This document shows, piece after piece, positions 17,697 through 26,317 of a DNA stretch of 64,000 nucleotides. Made by a program: the position numbers and the translations under genes. The stretch is from Hymenobacter cavernae (lineage in GTDB: Bacteria; Bacteroidota; Bacteroidia; Cytophagales; Hymenobacteraceae), in contig NZ_BMHT01000004.1 of NCBI RefSeq assembly GCF_014641455.1, positions 301,422 to 365,421 on the forward strand. The letters are read 5' to 3'. Numbering within the stretch: position 1 is the first letter of the stretch; each line of letters opens with the position of its first letter. The notes beneath the pieces are model-generated. The model worked only from the letters and a program-made list of their open reading frames with translations. It did not search any database and had not been told where the DNA came from.

Positions 17697-18683
17697 ATGG
17701 CTTCTTCCTTGTTATCCATCATCTTGCTCGGTGTCAGCGGCTTGGTGCTCTTCCTGTATGCAGTGAGCCGCTTGGCGCTGGCTTTGCGGCACGTGGCCGG
17801 CGAGCGGGTGAAGAGCGTGCTGGACCGTTTCACCAAAACGGTGCCCATGGCCATCCTGACCGGCACCGTCGTGACGACCCTGCTCGACTCCTCATCGGTG
17901 GTGATTATCCTGGCTATTGCGCTGGTCAGTGCCGGCGCGCTGCCGTTCCGCAATTCGCTGGGAGTGGTACTCGGCGCCAACATCGGCACCACGATTTCCA
18001 GCCAGCTCTTCGCCTTCGACCTAGGTCAGTACGCGGTGGTGGCGATGCTGCCGGGGTTGCTGCTACTGACCTTGAGTAAGAAGCGTCAGGGCCGCACCAT
18101 CGGGCGGGCGCTGTTCTGCTTTGGGCTGTTGTTTTTCAGTCTGTACCTGATTGGAGAAGCCGTTTCGCCACTCAAAGACTACCGAGGCGTGCAGGCGTGG
18201 CTGCTCAAGTTGGAAAGCCCGGTGCGCGGTGCCGGCGCAGGGGCGCTTCTCACGCTGATTATTCAGTCGTCTTCGGCTACGCTGGGCATGGTCATTAAGC
18301 TGGCGGCCAAGGGCCTGCTCACGCTGCCGGCTGGCATTGCCGTGATGCTGGGCGCCGAGCTAGGTACCTGTTCCGACACGTTGCTGGCCACCATTGGTCG
18401 GGGCCGGGCAGCCCTCAAAACGGGGCTATTTCACCTCAGCTTCAACCTGATTTCGATTACCATTGGGCTGCTGCTGATTGCGCCGTTCACGGCCTTGGTG
18501 GTGCGCCTTGCTGGCCACGCCGATGTCGCCCGGCAGATTGCGCACGCGCACGTACTCTTCAACGTGGCAGGCGTGCTGCTGTTTGCGCCACTGCTGCCGC
18601 TCTGCCAACGAATGCTGGATGCTTGGCTTCCCGAGGAAGAACCGGTAAAATCTTTGGTTGTGCAAGCCGCTCAGCCAGCATAA
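17697..18683 (+). CDS. Na/Pi cotransporter family membrane protein
   Basis: Sodium-coupled phosphate transporter or related exporter of the PNaS/NptA type. From the ATG at 17697 it has 328 residues; an in-frame ATG at 17631 would add 22 non-membrane residues and is less likely. The two family repeats are visible: GVVLGANIGTTISSQ (about residue 90) and QSSSATLGMVIKLAAKG (about 190), each followed by hydrophobic segments; about eight membrane helices in all. The C-terminal PhoU-like domain found in longer relatives is absent. It lies 150 bp upstream of a PhoD phosphatase, so release and uptake of phosphate are plausibly linked. Confidence 0.9.
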   Translation: MASSLLSIILLGVSGLVLFLYAVSRLALALRHVAGERVKSVLDRFTKTVPMAILTGTVVTTLLDSSSVVIILAIALVSAGALPFRNSLGVVLGANIGTTISSQLFAFDLGQYAVVAMLPGLLLLTLSKKRQGRTIGRALFCFGLLFFSLYLIGEAVSPLKDYRGVQAWLLKLESPVRGAGAGALLTLIIQSSSATLGMVIKLAAKGLLTLPAGIAVMLGAELGTCSDTLLATIGRGRAALKTGLFHLSFNLISITIGLLLIAPFTALVVRLAGHADVARQIAHAHVLFNVAGVLLFAPLLPLCQRMLDAWLPEEEPVKSLVVQAAQPA

Positions 18684-18805
18684 TGGCCGGGGCTGATTGC
18701 TGCTAGAGGTGCCTCTGAATGCAATATGGAAATTAGCGTAGTTACGCAGATCTAACTCAACTTATTCTGTAATATGTCCATAACACCTAGGTAATAAGCC
18801 TCCTG

Positions 18806-18813
18806 TACCTTCG
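18806..18813 (+). promoter_or_regulatory. -7-like promoter element TACCTTCG
   Basis: One mismatch from TAnnTTTG, 24 bp before the PhoD start codon. Confidence 0.4.
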
Positions 18814-18836
18814 CCGGCAAACTAAATAATTTTAGT

Positions 18837-20570
18837 ATGTCGGAGAATAATACAAAGAAGTTTAATCGCCGGGAGTTTCTTAAGAATACGGCTCTGATTT
18901 CGGGAGGTGTGGCGCTGCTGCCAACCATGCTCACCAGCTGCGACGACGATGGCGAGTTGCCCGGCTTGCCCGGTTCATTCGGCTTTCTGGAGGGCGTCGC
19001 CAGCTTCGATCCTTCGCAAACCAATGTTATTCTCTGGACCCGCTACACGCCCTTGCTGAGCGAAGCAGGCGATGCCACCATTCGGTGGGAAGTAGCCGAA
19101 AGCAGCAGCTTTGCGCCCATCCTGCAAAGTGGCAGCGGCACTGCCTCGGCGGCGAAGGACTACACGTTCAGCGTGGATGTGGCGGGGCTCACGCCGAACA
19201 AAAAGTACTTCTACCGCTTCCAAAACGAGCTGAGCCAAGTGAAGTCGGTAGTGGGCGAAACGCATACGCTGCCCACGGCCGGACAGGTCAGCAGCGTGAA
19301 GCTAGCGGTGGTTTCGTGCTCCAACTTTCAGGCGGGTTTGTTCAACGTGTACGGGGCGGTGGCCGAATCTGAGGCCGATGTAGTGGTGCACCTCGGAGAT
19401 TATATCTACGAGTACGGCCGGGGCGAGTACGGCACCAACCCCGCCACGGCCGCCCTGAACCGGGGGCACCTGCCTACCGTGGAGGTCATCAGCGTGCAGG
19501 ACTACCGCACCCGCTACAAACAATACCGCAGTGATAAGCAGCTCCAGAAAGCGCACCAGCTCAAGCCCTTCATCTGCATATGGGACGACCACGAGCTAGC
19601 GAACGATGCCTACATCGACGGCGCCGAAAACCACCAACCCAACGAAGGCGATTTTCAGCAGCGGAAGAAGAACGCCCAACAAGTGTGGCACGAGTACCTA
19701 CCAGCACGCGTCATCAGTCCCGAGAAGATATTCCGCAGCTTCGACCTAGGTGGCCTGGCCAATCTGTTGATGCTCGATACGCGCATGCTGGGCCGCGACA
19801 AGCAGTTAGATTATACCAATTACTTCGGCCCTGGCAACGTATTCAACACGGCGGCTTTCGCGGCGGCTTGGCTCAATCCTAACCGCAGCATGCTTGGGGC
19901 CGAGCAGCGCACGTGGCTAGCTGCCTCGCTGGCAGGCAGTCAGGCTAAGTGGCAGGTGCTGGGCTCGCAGGTGCTGATGGGCAAGATGTACATTCCCGCC
20001 GAGCTGCTGCCACTCATTGCGCAGCTAGCTTCGGGCGGCGCTACCCCGGCTCTGGTAGCGCAGTACACGGCCGTAGCTACGCAGCTTATCGCTATCAAAA
20101 GCCGCATTCAGCAGGGCGACCCTACGGTGACGCCCGCCGAGCGCGCCCGCGTGGAAACGGTGCTGCCCTACAACCTGGACGCCTGGGACGGCTATCCTGC
20201 CGAGCGGGAAAAGCTCTACGCTGCCGCCAATGGCAAAAAGTTAATTTCCCTGGCCGGCGACACGCATAACGCCTGGTACAACGACCTGCGTGATGCTAGC
20301 GGCCGGAAAGTAGGTGCCGAATTTGCCTGTCCTTCCGTCACGTCCCCTGGTTTTGAAGCCCTGTTCGGGGGCAATGCAACAGCGGCGCAAGCCTTTGGTC
20401 AATCGACGGAGCTGCTCATCGACGACCTCAACTACCTGGATGCGTATCAGCGCGGCTACGTGCTGGCTGAGTTTACGGCCACCAATGCCACCTCACAGTG
20501 GAAATACGTTGCCAGCATTCTGAGCGCGGGCACGGCAACCACCACGGGTAAAGTTGTAAATGAGGCGTAA
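18837..20570 (+). CDS. phoD: PhoD-like alkaline phosphatase/phosphodiesterase, Tat-exported
   Basis: Releases phosphate from phosphoesters outside the cytoplasm; 577 residues. A twin-arginine signal (NRREFLKNTAL at residues 10-20) shows folded export, and a following TSC (about residue 39) may be lipidated. The N-terminal PhoD domain (about 50-145) is a fibronectin-like fold. The metallophosphatase core has VSCSNFQAGLFNVY, HLGDYIYEYG, IWDDHELAND and LAGDTHNAWY, giving the metal ligands expected for PhoD (normally Fe/Ca). The upstream Na/Pi transporter gene supports a phosphate-scavenging role. Confidence 0.93.
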   Translation: MSENNTKKFNRREFLKNTALISGGVALLPTMLTSCDDDGELPGLPGSFGFLEGVASFDPSQTNVILWTRYTPLLSEAGDATIRWEVAESSSFAPILQSGSGTASAAKDYTFSVDVAGLTPNKKYFYRFQNELSQVKSVVGETHTLPTAGQVSSVKLAVVSCSNFQAGLFNVYGAVAESEADVVVHLGDYIYEYGRGEYGTNPATAALNRGHLPTVEVISVQDYRTRYKQYRSDKQLQKAHQLKPFICIWDDHELANDAYIDGAENHQPNEGDFQQRKKNAQQVWHEYLPARVISPEKIFRSFDLGGLANLLMLDTRMLGRDKQLDYTNYFGPGNVFNTAAFAAAWLNPNRSMLGAEQRTWLAASLAGSQAKWQVLGSQVLMGKMYIPAELLPLIAQLASGGATPALVAQYTAVATQLIAIKSRIQQGDPTVTPAERARVETVLPYNLDAWDGYPAEREKLYAAANGKKLISLAGDTHNAWYNDLRDASGRKVGAEFACPSVTSPGFEALFGGNATAAQAFGQSTELLIDDLNYLDAYQRGYVLAEFTATNATSQWKYVASILSAGTATTTGKVVNEA

Positions 20571-20765
20571 GGAAGAACGCACGAACGTAAGCTATACAAA
20601 CAGCAATAGCAGAGTGCAGTAGCCATCGCACACTAATAGGTTAGGTTGCCTCTTTGCTCAGGCAGCGGATTGCAGGGAGCTGCTAAGCTTCATTAAATCG
20701 TCACAACACCAGCACATTGATTTAACCTAGGGCGCCGAATTTTGCGGCGACAACCGTTCCACGCT

Positions 20766-20876
20766 ATGAACACTCGCAAGCAACCTTCGCGCACGCATTG
20801 GCTACTGCGCCTCGCCGCGCTGATCCGGCCGGCTAAATCGGCCGCTACGATGGGCACCACCAGTCTCTTCGTGTGA
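20766..20876 (+). CDS. Possible 36-residue basic peptide
   Basis: Short frame MNTRKQPSRTHWLLRL continuing to TSLFV, rich in Arg/Lys with a weakly hydrophobic middle. A GAATTTTG stretch near 20738 could be a poor -7 element and a strong hairpin follows at 20902. No family recognised; it may be chance. Confidence 0.25.
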   Translation: MNTRKQPSRTHWLLRLAALIRPAKSAATMGTTSLFV

Positions 20877-20901
20877 AAACTGGATTTCCGTGCAACCTCA
20901 A

Positions 20902-20947
20902 AGCACTCTGCTTAGGCCAGACCAATAATAAGCCTGAGCAGAGTGCT
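20902..20947. terminator. Strong hairpin between convergent transcripts
   Basis: Stem AGCACTCTGCT plus AGGC on one side pairs with GCCT and AGCAGAGTGCT on the other, with one mismatch and a 14-nt loop. It lies 36 bp past the stop of the DUF892 gene on the minus strand, where a TTT follows, and so probably ends that gene. Confidence 0.65.
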
Positions 20948-20982
20948 ATAGTTGAGCGAGCGGGTAGGAGGGATGAGGAGGC

Positions 20983-21462
20983 CTATTGAGCGGCCAGGAT
21001 TTGTTGGGCGATGTCCGTGTGCTTGTCGTCGGCTTGCTTGGCTTCCTGCACCGAAGCTTTCAGCTCCTGCTCGGTTTGGGTAAAACCAGCCGAGGCCGCG
21101 TAAGAGGCCACCGTGCCGAACGAAGCAATCCAGTAGTGCAGCGCTAGCTGGCCGCTAGCAATAATACCTAGGTCGCGCGCGTCGTCGGTTTCGGCTTTGC
21201 CGCGAATCTCCTTGCTCACTTGGTAGTGAGCTTCCAGGATTTCGTTGTTTTGTTCGTCTACGCCACCCACTTCGGCAATGGCGCGTTCAATGCGTTTCGT
21301 CCACTCTTTAGACGTTTCGTTTCCTTGTTGGAGGGCTTGCTTCAACGCAGGATGTTTGGCGTCGTTCTGGATTTCATCCGTAGCAGTAGCGGCTACTTTG
21401 CTACCAGCTTGTTGGGCAGATAAGCCGTCTTTGATCAGTTGTTTTAGGGCTTCGGTGTTCAT
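20983..21462 (-). CDS. DUF892 (YciE/YciF-like) ferritin-like stress protein
   Basis: 159-residue all-helical protein. The pattern of acidic and His residues (TKRIERAIAEVGGVDEQNNEILEAHYQV, GIIASGQLALHYWIASFGTVASYA) fits the DUF892 four-helix bundle, a ferritin-like fold found in stress-induced proteins such as YciF. The exact role of the family is unknown. It stands alone, with an AT-rich 500-bp upstream region and a downstream hairpin. Confidence in the family is good, in function low. Confidence 0.8.
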   Translation of the reverse strand: MNTEALKQLIKDGLSAQQAGSKVAATATDEIQNDAKHPALKQALQQGNETSKEWTKRIERAIAEVGGVDEQNNEILEAHYQVSKEIRGKAETDDARDLGIIASGQLALHYWIASFGTVASYAASAGFTQTEQELKASVQEAKQADDKHTDIAQQILAAQ

Positions 21463-21975
21463 GGAATGATACTATATAGTTCGAATGGCAGGAACATCCT
21501 GCATGATCAGCTTAACGGATGCTGCGCACAGTGGTTTAGATTCTGATCAAGGCAATATGTTTTGCTGTCATGTGTTAGTTATCAATATTTTGCACATTTA
21601 TTCTTGCCTGCTTCTAAGCTCGTTACCTACTCGGTAGAAGTACGAGTAGGAGATAATTACAATTTCATATTCTATGCGCTGCTTATAAGAATAATATAAA
21701 TTAATGCATCTGAGCACAAGGCTGATTATCAGTTATATATTGATTGTAGCTATAAAGGATTTGTGTAAAAATCTGGAGCTAGGTAGTCACTTCCAAAACC
21801 TCATTTAGTGACACAATGCGGGAGAGTTGAAAACCGCGAACGTACACCTAGGTAGTAAGTCACCAGCGCCGTAAACCGCCAGAGGTCATACAGCAAGAGA
21901 GGGGAAAGAAGCCAAGATTTTGTAGGCAAACTGAGCTTCCGCATCGCCGCTCGCGAAGCGCTGATTTTCACCAAT
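21463..21975. other. AT-rich intergenic region
   Basis: Upstream region of the DUF892 gene, then non-coding sequence up to the efflux remnant. It is visibly more AT-rich than its surroundings, from about 21550 to 21780. An 87-codon open frame at 21801-22064 overlaps the efflux pseudogene in a wrong frame and is rejected. I see no further signal. Confidence 0.5.
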
Positions 21976-22227
21976 CTAGCCTGCGCCAGCGGCATCACCT
22001 TGCTCTTGCCCAGGCTTATTGGCACGCAGCAGAAATACCAGCGGGATGGCCAGCAAACAGGCAAACCCTAGTAGATAGAACGCATCGAGGTAAGACAGAA
22101 CGCTGGCTTGCAACTGAACGGCGCCATATACGGTGGCTTGAGCTCGCTGTGGGGCATCTGCCAGGCTGCCACCCGCGGCGGCCTGGCTGGTAGCTAGGTC
22201 CTGAAGATTGGTCTCGTAGATCGGGTT
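21976..22227 (-). pseudogene. C-terminal remnant of a DHA2 (EmrB/QacA) MFS efflux pump
   Basis: 83 codons without a start read NPIYETNLQDLATSQAA through VYGAVQLQASVLSYLDAFYLL, then GFACLLAIPLVFLLRANKPG and a stop. This is the last loop and last membrane helix of 14-helix DHA2 pumps. The other 13 helices are missing. It lies just downstream of a truncated TolC gene on the same strand, so a deletion has probably fused what was an outer-membrane/adaptor/pump operon. Confidence 0.75.
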
Positions 22228-22413
22228 GGAAAATCCCCGCCGTCCGCGTCTTTTGCTTGCTGCTCATTCGTCGTTGTTTTGCCCGAGTCTTCCACACCCA
22301 TTTCGGCCAAGGTATTCTCCTCGAACCAGCAACGGATGTAGAAAGGCCTTCAATGCGAGTCTCGGCTACAATGGCGTACTGAAACTCGACGGGTCCGTCG
22401 GGGCGATGCACGA
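22228..22413 (-). pseudogene. Unassigned coding debris between efflux remnants
   Basis: Minus-strand reading gives protein-like pieces in different frames, such as RPDGPVEFQYAIVAETRIEG and FEENTLAEMGVEDSGKTTT. No start or intact domain is visible. These are probably frameshifted leftovers of a gene lost in the same deletion; I cannot name the family. Confidence 0.35.
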
Positions 22414-23375
22414 TCAGGTAAATGCGATGCTGGTCCAGGAGAGGCGCAGTGCCTCGGCAAGATCAAAATCGGCTCGGGCGGCGGCTACTTCCAGGCGACT
22501 GCGCTGAGCGCTGAGGTAGGCCAGGGCCACAAACGTTGCTACTTGCTCACGGGCTAGCTGCGCCGTGAGGTCGGCGACCTGCACGGCCGCTTTGCTGCTT
22601 TTATATTCCCGCAGGGCAGCTATGTTCAAAATTGTTTGGGAGAAATTGAGCCGTGCATCGAAGGTGTTGAAGGGACCAATAAAAGAAGGAATGGCAGGAG
22701 CGCCCCCACCCATACCTCCACCCGCGGGTTCCCCGCCTCCGCTGGAGAAGCCCTGGGCAGCTAGGTTGACGGTGCGGTTCTGTTGGTAGGCAGTGCCGCT
22801 GATGTTGGGTAGCAAAAATGAGCGAACCTGTTGTTGCAGCGCCCGGGCCTCCTCGGCTCGTTCGCTGGCGAGGAGCGTTGTCAGGTTATTATCCAGGCCA
22901 ATGGCAATGGCTTCGGCTATGCTCAGGCTGGCAGGTGCAGTCGTCAGCACGCGGGCCGCACCGGTCTGCATGCCTGACAGACTACCGCCCGATGGGCTGC
23001 TTCCCAGCGGAGCACGGGGTGTAGTAGCGCCCCGCGGTTCGCCGGGCAGGCTAGTGCCCCTAGGTGCGGCAGGCGCTCCGCCCACCGCCGGCTGACCGGC
23101 GGCAGCGGGAATAGGTGCAGCAGGTGGCGGGGGCTGCGGCTGTTCACTGGTTTGTTGCATCTGCTGCCGCCGACGCTGCAATTCCTGTTGTTGCTGTTGG
23201 CCCGCAGGTGGCCCCCGAAGGTTTGCTGACTGCCGCTCTGCGCCGGGGTAGCCGGTGATGTACCGTTGGGTAGCCCCTGCGCTGCGGCCTGCATCGTTAT
23301 CAGTAGTACAGCTAAGCCAAGGGTACCGGCTCGTTCAGCACAAGAAGCTCCTGTATATCTTTTTGCTATAGTCAC
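22414..23375 (-). pseudogene. Truncated, frameshifted TolC-family outer-membrane efflux protein
   Basis: The signal-peptide part (GTG at 23375, MTIAKRYTGASC to TMQAAAQGLPNG) and the body are in different frames, with the switch near 23200. The body runs through a long Pro/Ala/Gly-rich linker. It then gives clear TolC sequence (SLSIAEAIAIGLDNNLTTLL, FLLPNISGTAYQQNRTVN, FDARLNFSQTILNIAALREY) to FDLAEALRL, where the family similarity stops and the frame ends after a few unrelated residues. The second half of the TolC fold is gone. A complete TolC gene for the next operon is present at 26314. Confidence 0.75.
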
Positions 23376-23928
23376 GTAGTCAATGTGTTACCTGGCATTG
23401 GTTTCTTCTGCATGGAACCGTGTGCCTGTTGACGTAGCTTCTGCATAAGCCGCGTTAATCAACGGCGCTTAAGATGTTATTGTTTTCGGAACGGTGCGGA
23501 GCAGGTAACAGCTTCCTTGTTCGTTAGATAATAGAGAAGCCAGGGGCCACTTTAGAAGGGCGATTCAGGTACGGCTAACGTTTGGTAGCCAACGCAGTCT
23601 TTGAATCGTGTCCTGTTCTCGTCTTGCTCAAAGCTCATTGCACTGTTTGGTCATGCAAGTGGTCATGGCAAAACAACATAATACAATTTAAAGCTCGGTA
23701 ATGTTTTTAAAATAGCATTTAATTTAATTTTAATCCTATTTCATTAGTCGGGTATTACCTTTGCGACGTAAAAAGTTAGTGCTTTCAAATACCATCTCCA
23801 TCCCAAAAAGCTAGCTCTTCTCTTCCCGCCAGCTGTTCTTGTTCTATAGTCCAGCTTATCGGCGCAGCTTTCTTAGTGTAGGCGCGTGGCATGCGCCGCA
23901 TACTGTCCCCGGCTCCCACTTTATTTGC
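23376..23928. other. Intergenic region between efflux remnant and exporter operon
   Basis: About 550 bp with divergent orientation. An AT-rich stretch at 23680-23750 precedes the -7 element at 23756. An in-frame ATG at 23839 would extend the ABC permease by 30 residues without family similarity. Nothing else is recognised. Confidence 0.5.
23756..23763 (+). promoter_or_regulatory. Bacteroidota -7 promoter element TACCTTTG
   Basis: Exact TAnnTTTG match preceded by an A/T-rich stretch. It leaves a leader of about 160 nt before the exporter operon. Confidence 0.55.
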
Positions 23929-24942
23929 ATGGCTTCTAAAAACGCACTCTTACCACCGCCTACTCCTTGGCAGCGCCTCACGCGCATGCTCGATACCGAA
24001 CGCCGTTCCATCCGTTATATCATTTACTACGCCATCCTCTCGGGCCTCATCAGCCTTACGCTACCGCTCGGCACCCAAGCCGTGTTCAACCTGGTATCGA
24101 CGGGGGCCGTGTTTGCGTCCACCTATATCCTGATTGGGGTTGTCGTGCTTGGGGTGCTGCTGGGTGGGTTTCTGCTCATTGGGCAAATGACGCTGGTAGA
24201 ATCCATTGAGCAGCGCCTGTTTGCTAAAGCCGCCGTCGAGTTTGCCTACCGCTTGCCCCGCATTGAGCCAAAAGCCCTGGAGGGCGAAAACCCGCCCGAG
24301 CTGGTCAACCGCTTCTTCGATATCCTGACGGTACAAAAGGGCCTTACCAAGCTCCTGATTGACCTGACGTTCGCGGGCATTCAGGTAGTATTTGGCGTGA
24401 TTGTGCTGTCGTTTTACCACCCTATTTTTATCGGGCTAGGTTTATTCACGCTCCTGATGCTGGTGTTTATTTACTGGCTAAACTACCAGCGGGCCCTGCG
24501 CACGAGTCTGGAGGAATCGTCGTATAAGTACAAGACGGTTGATTGGCTGGAGAAAGTGGCCGGCGCTCTACCAGAATACCGCGACAATCCCGAGCAGCAA
24601 CACCGCGCCATGCAGCGCACCGATGAGCTTACGGCCGACTACCTGCACGCGCGCAACGACCACTTCCGGGTGCTGAAGCAATACTTCGGCTGGTCGGTGG
24701 CCCTGCGCACGGTGCTGACGGGCGGCCTGCTGATAGCCGGCACCTTGTTCGTGGTATCCCGCCAAATGACCCTAGGTCAGTTCGTGGCGGCCGAAGTGCT
24801 TATCGTGCAGATTAGCAACTCCATCGAGAAGCTGGTAACTGGCGTGAGCACCATCTTCGACATCCTGACCGGCGTGGAAAAGCTTGCCGTGGTAACGGAT
24901 TTACCCCTCGACGAAAAAAAGACCTCCGAAGTACATGCTTAA
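23929..24942 (+). CDS. ABC-transporter transmembrane domain protein lacking an ATPase domain
   Basis: 337 residues, all of it an ABC type-1 exporter membrane domain. Hydrophobic segments are visible at about residues 28-52, 62-86, 145-165, 168-188 and 260-285. The motif ENPPELVNRFFDILTVQKGLTK in the coupling-helix region resembles HlyB/PCAT-type secretion permeases. After GVSTIFDILTGVEKL the protein stops where a nucleotide-binding domain should begin: no Walker A, signature or Walker B is present here or in the next two genes. Start chosen at 23929 (MASKNALLPPPTPW). It overlaps the HlyD gene by 8 bp. An ATPase must come from elsewhere, or the protein has another role. Confidence 0.85.
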   Translation: MASKNALLPPPTPWQRLTRMLDTERRSIRYIIYYAILSGLISLTLPLGTQAVFNLVSTGAVFASTYILIGVVVLGVLLGGFLLIGQMTLVESIEQRLFAKAAVEFAYRLPRIEPKALEGENPPELVNRFFDILTVQKGLTKLLIDLTFAGIQVVFGVIVLSFYHPIFIGLGLFTLLMLVFIYWLNYQRALRTSLEESSYKYKTVDWLEKVAGALPEYRDNPEQQHRAMQRTDELTADYLHARNDHFRVLKQYFGWSVALRTVLTGGLLIAGTLFVVSRQMTLGQFVAAEVLIVQISNSIEKLVTGVSTIFDILTGVEKLAVVTDLPLDEKKTSEVHA

Positions 24943-26317
24943 TCTATCGAATCAACGTGTAGACGCGGCTGTCTGGGATGAAGAGCTCAGTCGCTCGCAA
25001 AAAGAACTACTTGACCCGAAAGGCGGCCGGCGTATTGGCCGCGTCATGACGGTAGTGGGGGGCGTTTTCCTGATTATCTTGTTTTTGCCCTGGCGACAAA
25101 CCATTGAAGGCACCGGCACGCTCACCACGCTAAGCCCCCAAGATCGGCCCCAAACCGTGCAAAACGCCATTGCGGGTCGTATTGAGCACTGGGCCGTGCG
25201 CGAAGGCCAGTTAGTGGCGAAAGGCGATACAATCCTCACGATTTCCGAAATCAAGGACGAGTACTTCGACCCCAACTTGCCCCAACGTTTGCGCGAGCAG
25301 CTAGCCGCCAAACAGGGCAATGTGGCGGCCAACGCGGCCAAAATCAGCGCGACCGATCAGCAGCTGGCCGCCCTGCGCACTACGCTGGAGGTACAGCTAT
25401 CGGCCGCGCGCAACCGCGTGACCCAGGCGCGCAACACCGTTTCGATCGACAGCGCAGACTTAGTGGCCGTGAACAATGCCTTCCAGATTGCCCGGGCCCG
25501 CCTGGCGCGCTACGAAGAAGGCTATAAAAACGGGTTGTTCTCGCTGACGGATATTGAGTCGCGGCGCTTGAAATTACAGGAAGACCTAGCTAAGGTGACG
25601 GCCCAACGCAATAAGTTGCTGAACTCGCGGCAGTCGCTCGCCAACGCTAGCATCGAGCTCGCTAACCTGCGGGCCAAGTACGAGCAAGACATTGCCAAAA
25701 CCCAATCGGACCGCAGCTCGGCCGTGTCGAGCTTGTCGAGTTCGGAGGGTGAAGTCGCCTCGTTGCGCAATAAAATCAGCAACGTAGAGGTGCGCCGCGG
25801 TATGTACGTCGTGCGGGCGCCGCAAGCAGGCTACGTGGTGCGCACGCTCAAAGCCGGTATCGGCGAGACGATTAAAGAGGGCGAGTCTATTGCAACCCTG
25901 CAACCCGACGCCCCGGTACTCGCTGCCGAGCTGTACGTACGCGCCATGGATGTGCCTCTTATTCAGCGCGGGCGCACGGTGCGCTTGCAGTTTGATGGTT
26001 GGCCGGCAGTGCAGTTTTCGGGCTGGCCGTCGGTGGCTGTCGGCACATTTGGCGGCACCGTGACGGTCATTGACGTGGTCAGCACCACAAATGGCAAGTA
26101 CCGGTTACTAGTGCGCCCCAAGCTTGACCGCGCCAATAACGACGGGGCGTGGCCGGCCCAGCTGCGCCTAGGTTCGGGCGTGTATGGTTGGGTCATTCTG
26201 GATTCGGTGCCGGTGTGGTACGAAATCTGGCGGCAGCTCAATGGCTTCCCACCTAGCTTGCAAGCGGCTCCGCAGGAGGCTCCCATTAAAAACAAAGCCG
26301 AGGACAAGAAATCATGA
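24935..26317 (+). CDS. HlyD-family membrane-fusion (periplasmic adaptor) protein
   Basis: Bridges an inner-membrane exporter to TolC. 460 residues: short cytoplasmic N-terminus, one membrane helix (VMTVVGGVFLIILFLPW, about 37-53), a lipoyl half-motif (AGRIEHWAVREGQLVAKGD) and a long coiled coil of about 190 residues rich in Gln/Ala/Arg. The second lipoyl half (VVRAPQAGYVVRTLKAGIGETIKEG) and a beta-barrel region end it. Overlaps the permease gene by 8 bp and the TolC gene by 4 bp (ATGA), so the three are translationally coupled. Confidence 0.93.
   Translation: MLNLSNQRVDAAVWDEELSRSQKELLDPKGGRRIGRVMTVVGGVFLIILFLPWRQTIEGTGTLTTLSPQDRPQTVQNAIAGRIEHWAVREGQLVAKGDTILTISEIKDEYFDPNLPQRLREQLAAKQGNVAANAAKISATDQQLAALRTTLEVQLSAARNRVTQARNTVSIDSADLVAVNNAFQIARARLARYEEGYKNGLFSLTDIESRRLKLQEDLAKVTAQRNKLLNSRQSLANASIELANLRAKYEQDIAKTQSDRSSAVSSLSSSEGEVASLRNKISNVEVRRGMYVVRAPQAGYVVRTLKAGIGETIKEGESIATLQPDAPVLAAELYVRAMDVPLIQRGRTVRLQFDGWPAVQFSGWPSVAVGTFGGTVTVIDVVSTTNGKYRLLVRPKLDRANNDGAWPAQLRLGSGVYGWVILDSVPVWYEIWRQLNGFPPSLQAAPQEAPIKNKAEDKKS

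Noticed and set aside
22944..23375. Separate small exported protein of 143 residues
   Set aside because: Only its first part is sensible; it is the signal peptide of the frameshifted TolC gene, and the rest is a wrong-frame reading.
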